From Pseudoscleropodium purum (lineage: Eukaryota > Streptophyta > Bryopsida > Hypnales > Brachytheciaceae), in NCBI GenBank assembly GCA_963969395.1, contig OZ017803.1:1922001-1986000 (forward strand): a DNA stretch of 64,000 bases, read 5' to 3'. Of this stretch, positions 25,128 through 35,137 are shown piece by piece; positions within the stretch are counted from its first letter, which is position 1, and every line of letters starts with the position of its first letter. Under the pieces are notes generated by a model. It saw nothing but the letters and a program-made list of their open reading frames with translations. It searched no databases and had not been told where the DNA came from. Position numbers and translations under genes: made by a program.

Positions 25128-25512
25128 TTACCCCCTAAAGTTCCTTCACTTTGTAATCATTGGAAACACTTGAAAACTGTTGTTTCTAATGCTGCTCTAA
25201 ATTTCTTTTTTTGGGAACACTTTTTTAGATTTGCAACCATAGGATCTTGTATTGCACTAAATTAGAAATTTTTGGTATAAAATTTAGAGCAATCCACCAT
25301 GTGGACTGGCAGATATTAGAGTTTGAAATGAGAGAAATCATAATTTTCAGTTTGCAAAAACCCGGGAAACTGAACTTTTGAAGCTCAGATGTGTATGGGA
25401 AATTGTCTGAAATGGTGGTGCTTATTTGCATTCCATCTTCAAGGAAAGTTAGCTACATGCTTGAAAAGTTTGACATGATTTCAAATTCTTCAACATATAA
25501 AAAATATAAAAT
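25128..25512 (+). mobile_element. piggyBac-type MITE, family 1 (copy G), head half
   Basis: TTAC (25128-25131) then CCCCTAAAGTTCCTTCAC begins a segment colinear with the head half of the 4008-4940 copy: CATAGGATCTTGTATT, CTACATGCTTGAAAAGTTT and CAACATATAAAAAATA. Similarity ends at the mid-element A/T run. It is the complement, in inverted orientation, of the tail half at 23437-24905. Confidence 0.72.
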
Positions 25513-26229
25513 GTGTACACAATGTTTACCAAAAATGGTAACAATGACATAGTAGAGAAGACATATATCTTCTTCATAAACAATTTTTTTAGAAAATGAA
25601 TGGTGGAGAGGTTCTTGAAGCCTTCCTATAGACCTAAAAAATTCAATTGACAAAAAAGCTAAATTTGAACACTAGGTAGTCTAGATTGATGTAGGTGTCT
25701 CATGTAAGCGTGGGTAGTGTCAAAATAAAGGGCTTCTGCGCTATAGACTTGGCCATGGAATTGACACCTACATGGTAGTTCGGTAGCATGTGTAGTAGGG
25801 AGGTAGGCGCAGCAAGGGGTAGTCAACTTGTGCTCATGACTCCAAAATTGGTGAGTGCTAGTGTAGGGTGGTGGAGCTCGGCTTGGTAGATTTGAGCCCC
25901 GCTAGTGCCAACACCATCTTGTGCCAAGCCCTTGCATGTAATGGTGGGTAGGGTCAATTTGAGATTTTTACCATATCATTGTAATTCCTTGTAGTTTTGG
26001 AAAAAGATTGTGATGTGCTTGAAAAATTAATGTAGTTGATTCTTGGAAAAAATTGAATTGGTGTGAAATAATGTTCAAGTTTGGTGCTATAAATGTTGTT
26101 TCTTTTTTTTGCTCTTTCACATTGTAGAATGATTAGGAAATAAATTGAAGACTAGTTTTTTTACCTTTTGAGTGAAGCAACCTTTTAAGAGTTGATTGCC
26201 TTTTCAAAGAAGTTAAACTCTTTGAAACA
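25513..26229. other. Spacer, possible 3' part of a piggyBac element
   Basis: This lies just downstream of the decayed transposase on the minus strand. A stretch at about 25680-25960 is noticeably richer in G and C. No reading frame or element end is recognised. Confidence 0.35.
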
Positions 26230-27840
26230 ATTTTCAGTAATCTTTTTTAAAAAGCAAAATGGAATTGGCATCTCTACCAAATTGTTTCGTATTTTTTAGA
26301 CTTTTATGGAATTGGTTACAAATTTTTGAAGTTCAAATGCAATGGTCATTTAATCCCTTAATATAAGGAAGCGATCCTTCCATAAAACACAATTGATGCC
26401 CCCACTATCATGCATTTTCCATTCTAAAGTTCCCTTCAATTTAGTAAATTGTTCCAATTCTTCAATGTCTTCAATTCCATAGGTAAACCAACTCTATTAC
26501 ACTGCACTATTCTGGTGGCATATATAGTAGCCAATTGTTAAAATAAACCAATGCTAGAGAAAAAGTTATTAATCACAATGACATAATCCCTATTTTAGAG
26601 CCCCTACACCTAATCTAAAGCCGCATTGTGAGCTAGTTGTGGCTCCCCACAAAAAAATGCCTAGAAGTTCATTCTTAGCAATATTTGGATTTGCGCCACA
26701 GTAAATGTCAAAATTGAAAACATACTTTGACTTTGAGTGAACCAAGCACTAAATCTTAATACCCTACTTTTAAGGATTTTTTGGCATGTATTGTTGGGTG
26801 TGGCAATATGATCCCTTATATCTAATCAATTGTAACATCATCTCATCAATTGTAACATATTTTCCTAGTGCTCGATTCATCTTGAAGCTCTACCTCATTT
26901 CATTCATTAACCAACGCACTTGGCCCATTTTATCATTGCTAGGGTGTTCACTTTCTCACATAATTTGCAAGATTGGAGATGTAGAGACATTTTGTGATTG
27001 GAAATATATGTGAGTAAAAACTTGTGAAATTTTTGGACAATGGAAAAAGCTTCTTTTTTGTGCCCTATATGTTTTCAAATTTGGTTGCCTCTTCAAGCCA
27101 ATAAGCATGCTCATTGCCATATATGCTTTCAATCTAGCTATATTTAAAGGCACCCATCTTCTTCCTCTAAGAACAATTCCATCATCACAAAGTGTTGTTG
27201 CATATCGATTAGTTTCTACAACAATTTTGTGCAAAGTCAAGTACAACCAAAATAAAGAGAAAAGTTGGATGAAAGAGGGCATTTGTCCTAGGGTTGTCAG
27301 GACGTCCGGACGTCCGGACGCGGACGCTGTGTCCACAACGTCCGCTGACATTCGCGTCCTGGCGGACGCAGCGTCCGCCTGTCCCCCGTCCGCCCGATTA
27401 CGGCCGTCTGATCGACGCGCAGACTGATCTGGTCCGCACGATCTGGGCGTCCGCCTCGGGCCGTCCGCTTTCCGACAGCGGTCGGGACGCTGCGTCCGCC
27501 AGCGTCCGGACGTCCGGACGTTCGGAAAACGGACGCTATTTTGGGGCGGACGTTGACATTCGTCAACCCTGATCTGTCCAATATTGGTATTGGGGTTGGA
27601 CAACTTAGGAATTCTATAGGTTTAAGCAAATATGTAAAATAAGAGTGAGACCAAGTTGAAGACCTAAAAAGATGTTTCACACTAGTTAGATGAGCTAAAT
27701 CACCATCTTCACCTCCTTCAATGCCATCATCAACATCATCATTATCAAAGTCATAATACTCTAGAATATTGTTGGCCATTTGAGAATGTGGTGAATTACA
27801 GCCATGATATATATAATTTTCTTTTACAAAAGGCATACCA
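26230..27840 (-). pseudogene. piggyBac transposase pseudogene (PGBD-like)
   Basis: Minus-strand translation, with frame changes, gives piggyBac DDE domain blocks in order. They are an acidic N-terminal stretch (DFDNDDVDDGIEGGEDGD), KIVVETNRYATT, LKAYMAMSMLIGLKRQPNL, DKMGQVRWLMNEM, YVTIDEMM, QQYMPKNP, GIKI-stop-CLVHSKSKYVFNF then DIYCGANPN, and LEWKMHDSGGINCVLWKD. These match the family's ETNRYA, LKAF-GI, SIDE-M and YVFNF-IY-G signatures. In-frame stops occur near YMPKNP and GIKI. The expected first catalytic Asp in the LVDSKSKY-like motif is His (CAC for GAC). The N-terminal part is interrupted by a hAT MITE at 27289-27571. It cannot be functional as read. Confidence 0.82.
27289..27571. mobile_element. 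GC-rich hAT-type MITE, 283 bp
   Basis: Ends are TAGGGTTG and CAACCCTG. The 8-bp flanks ATTTGTCC (27281-27288) and ATCTGTCC (27572-27579) differ at one base, as for a hAT target duplication. The element is far more GC-rich than everything around it. It contains many copies of CGGACG/CGTCCG, with palindromic GGACGTCC repeats at both ends, probably subterminal transposase-binding repeats. Insert plus duplication is 291 bp (97 codons), so a minus-strand frame stays open through it. The ORFs it creates are composition artefacts. Confidence 0.8.
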
Positions 27841-29917
27841 ATATGTCCCTCTTTGTCATCTACAACATTCTACAATAATTGCTTAGTATTTTCTACCCAA
27901 GACCCTCTTCTTCCTATTGTTGGTATTGTATCCCCATACACTTGTACAATTGTGCTACACTCACCGACACCTTAGACTGCATTGAAAATTTTGAATCCTA
28001 TAGTAGCTGTTGGGATTTCCACCACTCTCACATAGCCATGTTGGCCATTGATGGGCATGCCTTCCACACAAGTCTATAATGTAGACTCCCTCTCCTAGTC
28101 ATTTGAAACCCCAACCTCTGCCATTCGAACTCCCCAAAGTCTGGTAGCTTCCTCTACCATCCACGATGCTTAGACTCTAGTAGCTCCTTCCTCCAACCGT
28201 ATTTTGTAGACTCTATCATAGAGCACCTAAGTTGCCTACACTTTTGAAGCTCATTCCATTGTCCGTGCTTCGAAGACTCTGACATGAAAGAGTTGGTCCT
28301 TGGCCTTGGCACCTTCTTTTGTGGACGTCCATCTCACAGCTACATCTCCTCCACCAAGGTCGACGTTGAGCCTTTGTAATGCGCCGCTACTTGTCTTTGA
28401 ACTCTTAGTCACCAAGAAGGATTGCTCTACTTTGCTAGGTTGTCCCATTGAGCACTATTGTACAAAACCTCAAGTGGCCAAAGCAATCTCTTGCAACAAA
28501 ATTGGTACCTCCTAATTCCATATTAGTATCATTGAATTTGTCGTCACAATTGTCCTCTCTTCTTTCGCGTGTAATGTCTTGACTATTAATGTAGTCTTCA
28601 TTTGGATCATCAATAGGTAAGTCATGAGCACTATTGATGAAATTGTACATGTAGTCATCAATGCTTAGTGTATGATCACAATGCAACAGATGCGTGTCAA
28701 TTAAAATCTTGCTTATGTCCATCATTTCTTGGATTGTAGTTTGATTAGGGGATACTTGATGGAAGGTCTGTCATCAATGAGCTAGGGCTTTGGGATTGTT
28801 GTCCTTCACCAACAACTTGTGCACTAGGTGGACCCTACTTGTCATTACTGGTGTTGTTGCCATATGAAAAAACTGGAGTCGCAACACGAACTATCTTAGG
28901 AGGATGCTGCAACTTGAGACTACATTGAGTCTGAACATCATCTTTTGCAAGCTAAGAAGGCAAAGAAGACTTCAAATGAATACCTTGAACCATTTAAATG
29001 AAATTTGTTTTGAACAAATTTTTTCCCACTTCAAAGACAACAGAAAAATAAAGAGAGGAGAGACTACATACCCATTTTTCTTTAAAAATCCTTGGAAATT
29101 TTGGCATGTCATTTGTCTCCAACCATGCTTGCTATCATGGTAGAATTGGCCTATACTTCTTTGATGGAATTGTGTATATATTGGGATGAAATTGTTGCCT
29201 TTGGCACCAACCTAAATCATGCATTGCTTGTTGATAAAAATGATGATGGAATGTGGTAAGTGGAGGATGAAAAGGCCACTTCCGAGTACCTTTCTTGAGT
29301 GGCAAAGATTTCATGTGGCTAATTTCTAGTAGGGCGGCAACCTTGCATGCTTGCAAATTGCTCGCACTTTCTTTTTTCTACAAATAACAGATGCATTTTG
29401 GTCTCATGAGAAATGTCCATCACAGGAATGTAGTCATTGCTATAACTATCACTTGCCTTAGCAATACTCTTGCTACTCTCATCTAAACCAAGTTCTATGC
29501 ATTGTTTAGGTGGATCTTCCATCTGTTTAATTGTCACTATTGCCTTGCCTTTGTCAATAGTAATGACTGTTTCTAACTTCATGTGTGAACTACAATCCAT
29601 GTGAAGCACTCTTCACTTTCTCTAGTGTGTGTAAGTTTGAGTCTTTTGCAAGAGCTATGATGTAGGGAAAATAAATGTAACAAGTGCTTTCATGGAATTT
29701 TGAATAGTACTGTCAACTTTCTTCGTAAGGGCTACTATCTCAATGAAAGTGAGAGTATTTTAGCATTATAGTGACGGTTTCAAGATTAGGTGTTTCATAG
29801 TGTGTGTATGGTTCTTGGAAATTGTTGATGGTTCTTGATATTATCATTGTAGTACATTTTAGGGAATACTATGTAGATCAGTTTCATAAAAGGGTTAAAA
29901 TTAGGTGCAAACCTAAA
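27841..29917. other. Spacer with decayed minus-strand ORF fragments
   Basis: Several short minus-strand frames lie here (28725-28435, 29356-29135 and 29609-29319). One is acidic (NSAHDLPIDDPNEDYIN), as often seen N-terminal to piggyBac transposases. They may be remains of the 5' part of the piggyBac element at 26230-27840 or of another transposon. No domain is recognised and no element end was found. Confidence 0.35.
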
Positions 29918-30330
29918 GTAGGAGACCCTATTTGTGCCACAATTCAAAATCCACCCTATTTGCACCACTATGTATGATTAGTCTATATTTACAACTTTAA
30001 AATGTACTCTACCAATATACATACATACAATTAGGCCATTTGTTTGTTTTATTTGTTTTGTTTGTTATAGTGAAATCTCCTAGACTATGTGTCTCCGAGT
30101 TGCATTTTTGGTAATATTGAAAAGTTCTATGTGAACAGGGATGCACAGGCTTTGTTTCGTGGCATTCTAACTCACAACAAAAAAGATATCATATTTCAAA
30201 GTTTTTATGAATTAAAAAAATAAAAAATCACTTTTTACTTTATTTTATTACACTCTGGCAATGTCACATGGCACACTAGTTGGCAATGCAATGATGCAAA
30301 CTATCACATGGCACAAATAGAGTCTCCTAC
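29918..30330. mobile_element. Inverted-repeat element, 413 bp, superfamily unknown
   Basis: A 22-bp terminal inverted repeat has one mismatch. The left begins GTAGGAGACCCTATTTGTGC and the reverse complement of the right begins GTAGGAGACTCTATTTGTGC. No clear target duplication is seen and there is no coding capacity. A miniature DNA transposon is the simplest reading. Confidence 0.6.
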
Positions 30331-32102
30331 CTCATTGCAATAGCAAGATCTCACCATGCGACAGTTTGTTGGTTCAAGATGGCAGTGCAAGTGACCATGA
30401 TGCCAAAGGAATTTCTGGAGGTTTCAGAGTTCAGAAGTGCAGGAACCCACGTTTCATTTTGTTTTTTTAATTTTTGTCGAAACAAACAAACTGAGCTTCA
30501 TTGCAAAACAACCGACCAGGAACCCAGGTTTCTGTACTTCTCTGCTACTAACATAAAGCTTTACATACCAAACCAATGGAAGCAATGACTTCCTTGCACA
30601 ATCAGATGAAAGCATTGCAATCAGCCATCAGCACTACAGACATATGGACCAACCTATGGAGATCAAAGATGTGCAATCAATTTCTGACTCCCCATGGCTG
30701 CATACAGAATGCATTGCAACATAGACTTATTTTATTTTACCACCTCTGCAATGAAATCCTTTCATTTGTTTGAAAAAAAAAAATTTTACCACCAATTTCT
30801 GACTCTCAAAGTCATCATCAGACAGTAATTTACCACCAATTTCAAGCATGTTTCATACCATCATCTCGACCCTCTCAGCCTTACAACACTGCCTTGTTTG
30901 GTGCGGAGGACACACGTGCTTCTAACTGATGCACTCTCAATAATTTACATGTCCAATACATGTTGGGAGTTCTCCAATAAGGTAGAAGGCTTGAAAATCG
31001 CTTATTTCATGTGTTTCTTTAGATGAGAATATTCATAGCTTATTTTTCAAGCAAAGAGAAATAGATGCAAAATGTAACATAAGTGGTTTTCTATTTTTTT
31101 TAAGCGTTATTGAATTATGTATGTATTTTCAAACGATTTGTGTTGTAAGCACCTATTTACAACCCTAGGTCTTTCATAAACTATTCACTTGTAGCTTATA
31201 AAGAGAAATGGAGGAAGCAAGGGGAATGACTAACTCAAGCAATAAATAATGTTTTTTTTTCCTTAATCCATTCTATGATTATAGAGGTCAATTTAAGGAT
31301 TCACCTCATGTCCACTTTATAGCTAATTGTAGGGGCAGTTCTTAATGCCTAAGTGGATTTTGAGACTTCTACATTAAGATGTGTATACAACATGACAAAT
31401 TGGATGATTGTCTCTATAATTGCATGCTTGTGAGAATATTCAAGCAAAGAAAAACATCTAGATTTATGACTTCAGTGGAGACAATGTAGATGGTGTGTCA
31501 AAGTAGTAGTAAGCTCAATTCAATTGCTTTTGGATGTGCAATGACATACTATTTCATTATCAATGTTGTTACAATAAAATGTATCACATTACTGATTTTC
31601 CATGTAGAGACACTAACTACTTTGATGCATCTAGTATAGCTTCCTAGCCACTTGGGCAACCTTCTCCCTAACAATTAACTAAAGTGAAAAAACAATGAGG
31701 CAATTAAAAAAATAATATATTAAAATTGAACAATAATATATTTAAATAACATAATTTAAATAAATTAAGCATTTATTCAAGTTGTTTTAAGAAGTAGTCA
31801 AACACCATTTGTCCTATATATTTGTATATATATAAGGTAGTCTTTTAAATATTTATCTTTTGACGAAATTGCTAGGAAGCTATAATGTACTGCATTCGAA
31901 AACCTCACATTATTCATCCAACAAGTATTTAATATAAACTTGTAGAAATATAATAGTGACAATTACACACTATATAATTATAGTTATTTTACAAATTTTC
32001 GTGTTGATTTCTACAAAATTCTACAATGAATAGTATTAGACTCAAAACTCACTTTAGAATTGTTTCAAGGTTGTTATTTGTGGAGAGCATGATCAATTCA
32101 AA
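30331..32102. other. AT-rich spacer, nothing recognised
   Basis: A few short chance ORFs only, with no repeat boundary or RNA gene. Confidence 0.5.
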
Positions 32103-33371
32103 CATTATAAGAAAGCAGGCAGTTTTGTGACATTTGGAAAAACACATCATGATGTTGGTTGAGACACAAAATGCATTATCGTTGACATCACCTAAAATCC
32201 GTCATGCTTGACATGCAAAAAAAATGTTGAAATTTTACAAAACATGGCAAAAATGAGCTTGTTTTTTCCTAACATCACATATGACGCGGTTTGTAGAGTT
32301 GCTTAAAATGCAACACGTGGAGGACAAGTCACCTCTATATTAGCGCCATGCATTTGGACAATGCCATGTAGCAAAAAAAAATCATCCTGTTCATTGTTGA
32401 CGTGGCACTAGACATGTTGGCGGGAAAAGTGATGTGGCATGCCTAGTCAGCACACTTTTATGTTGTTTAATATTTTTAATTTTGTTTTTTGAAATATCAA
32501 CTAAAATGTTGAGACGTTTTTTGAGACATCAAGTGGTGCATACCATACCTATAGGGCAAGGTCAATAAAAAATAATTAGTTAAAATAAAATATAAAATAA
32601 ACAAGAAAAATTGTTGAATTCAACAAGAACTAAAGAAAACTTACCATCTACCATCAAAAGAATTTTTGATGGTCAAATGAAGGAACTATTTCATTTAAAG
32701 TTAGTGAAAATGAAGGGTGGAGAGGAAGTATTTATACTGAAATATCTTGTTTGTTCATGGTGAGAGAAAAGATATGGGATATTTTGAATGTGGGAGCTTG
32801 ATAATTAGACATGTGGACATTGTTTCAGACATCAAGACATTGCTTTGAACATTGGAACGTTGTTTTGGACATCTAGATATTATTTCAGACATTTTATATT
32901 GGACATATTTTTTTCTTTACATATCCCATATAGATTGTCAATCTCCCTACAATCCTACTTGTACAAGGAGCTTCATTTTTCATCCATGGTGCACATCCAT
33001 CCATTTTCCTTTTTTGGCTACGTATGTCATGTGGTTGCCCTTCTCCTAAAAACTTTATATTTGGTCAACATTTTACTATAGACTACAAAAATTTAATTGA
33101 TTTACCTATAGTCAAAATGACTTTACTTGTTGATAAGGCAATCTATATTTTTTTAGACGATTCAAAAAACATCAATATGTTTTCAGTGATGTCAAATAAA
33201 ACGTCAATGTCAATGATAGCATCAATTTGTTTTTATAGTAATGTGTGAGTGTTTTCTGCAACGTCTACAAAAATTTACCTTACCGGACTTTCTACACTTT
33301 GACATCACATGTTTTTTTAGACATCACATGTTAGTGGTAAATATATTCCAAAACACGAGTTTCTTATAGTG
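32103..33371. mobile_element. Non-autonomous CACTA (En/Spm) element, 1,269 bp
   Basis: The left end is CATTATAAGAAAGCAGG (32103) and the reverse complement of the right end is CACTATAAGAAACTCGTG. Both are flanked by AAA (32100-32102 and 33372-33374), matching CACTA ends and 3-bp duplications. GACATC/GATGTC and close variants (GACATT, GACGTT) recur through the terminal parts, as expected of subterminal transposase-binding motifs. No transposase ORF is present. Confidence 0.72.
32816..32895. repeat. Tandem repeat, four 20-bp units
   Basis: Four adjacent 20-bp units, the first reading GACATTGTTTCAGACATCAA, with a few substitutions between units. Each contains two GACAT-like motifs. It lies inside the CACTA element at 32103-33371 and belongs to its GACATC motif array. 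Confidence 0.75.
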
Positions 33372-34414
33372 AAAAATGCCTCAAAATTGGCAACAAGTTT
33401 GTGCTCACACAAATGCATTTACAAAAAACAATGTTTGTTTAGACTATAAAATGTCTCACTATGTAGTATAAGCCAATACAAAGTTACATCTCAAGAAAAT
33501 CATTGTTTGATTCACTACCCTGAATTGGTGATGCAAAAAGAAGGTCAATGATCTTCACATGCTTTATAAAAAGAGCACAATCAACACACGTGCAAATGTT
33601 CTTGTATTTTTATTATTTCCGCTTCATGCTTCCTATAGTATCTTTCTCAAATTATGATTTGCCATTTCCAACTCCATCTAGAAAGCAACATATCATCATA
33701 TCAAATGAGTCATTGAAGCAAATCTATAACAACATAACAAAATCCACTTCAAATCAATATAGAAGTCAAGGATACCATTGAAGAGAGTTGTTTATTTATA
33801 GCATACATAAAGCATACAATTGCTTGATTCATTAGGAATTTCAACATTTGATTCTTGAGATACTTAGACCTTACTATAACTTTTGATATCACTCCATACC
33901 AGATTTGATATTTGGGTATGGAAATGCTAGCACTCTTCATGTTTACAATAGATACTTGGGATGTGGATCTTAAAGGCCAAAAAGTCAAACTATTGGTCAC
34001 AATAGAGATTCACCTATTTATGCCAATTTAGATCCACCTACTCCTATATTTGAGTTACCTAAGGATGATACATATTTTTCTATCTTTAAAGAGGAAGATT
34101 CTAAAGTCCCTTATGATTTAACATTTAGTTTGGTACATTGCATATGTCCTTACAAAAATAATGGTGGTTTATCAACAATAAATTTTTCAATAAAATCAAT
34201 TCTTGATTTGAAGAGTTATGAAGGAGAAACATTAATTGTAATAGATGGTTGAAAACAAGAATATGTTCAAAGGCATATTTCATATTATTGAGGCTTCATT
34301 GATGCTTTGGAGTCTCTATTTATTCTCTTATCTTGTTGTAGTCAAAGGTTTTGAAATATATCCCAAGTCTAAGAATTTGAATATGGATAAAAAGGTGTAT
34401 TCAATCTACCTGGA
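33372..34414. other. Spacer, possible upstream part of a CACTA remnant
   Basis: No clear domain. It precedes the DUF4216-like fragment and may hold further decayed transposon coding sequence. Confidence 0.35.
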
Positions 34415-35137
34415 ATGGAGGAAATTCCTATATTCTTGAAGTGGTTGGAAGAAGAGGTTGAAAACGACATGCAAGCAAGGAATATTGTTCCTAAGGATGT
34501 ACAGGATTCTTCGAAATTACCGTGTACTGAAGCGAAGACTTTCAAAAGCATGTATGCTTATGGTTATCACTTTCAAGTGAAAAGTGTTGAACAAAGCATG
34601 AGAAGTACTTGCAACTCCAGAGTGGCAATTGTTTTTTGACAAGCTTGTCGCTCCAATAGACAAGATCAAAACATTGTCACTACTGATCTTAAATAAGTTG
34701 GTCAAATATTGGAGATAGTGGAACTAAATTAGAAGAAGCACCACGTAGTCCTTCTAGTGTGCAACTAGATGAAGGCTAACTACAAAGGATCAAATGTGAC
34801 CATTAAAAAAGACGAATGGGGTTTCACAATGGCCAATTTCCAAGCACATGTCCCACTTGGTTATGAATCTTTAGTGTTCCTTGTTCATTGTCACCAAGTT
34901 TTCTTTAGTGATGATGAAGATGATCCTGCATGGAAAGTTGTTTTGCGAATAGAGGTGAGACGACACAGAAATAACATTGAAACAAATGAACATGACGAAC
35001 CTGAAATTTTTTCCATGGGAAGAGATTCAGGTTTTGAAGGGCTTCAAGTGGCAGCAAAAGTTGTGGAGAGAGATCCGAATCCTTGTTCAAGTGGGAGAAA
35101 CATACTAATGAACAAAGTACTGATCGAGTCTAGGTAA
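34415..35137 (+). pseudogene. CACTA TNP2-type transposon protein remnant (DUF4216-like)
   Basis: Plus-strand frames at 34415-34639 and 34769-35137 are separated by stops. The second contains DEWGFTMANF, then about 15 residues on CHQVFFSDDEDDPAWKVVLR. This matches the layout of DUF4216, usually GFTSVNF then ASQ-QVFYV-D then W-VV, found C-terminal to TNP2-type transposase proteins of En/Spm elements. It lies about 1.4 kb downstream of the end of the non-autonomous CACTA element at 32103-33371 but outside its termini. It is a fragment and not an expressed gene. Confidence 0.6.

Noticed and set aside
27107..27572. Plus-strand ORFs of 92 and 106 codons
   Set aside because: They are open only because the GC-rich hAT element lacks stops in several frames. 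The products are low-complexity Arg/Pro/Ala.
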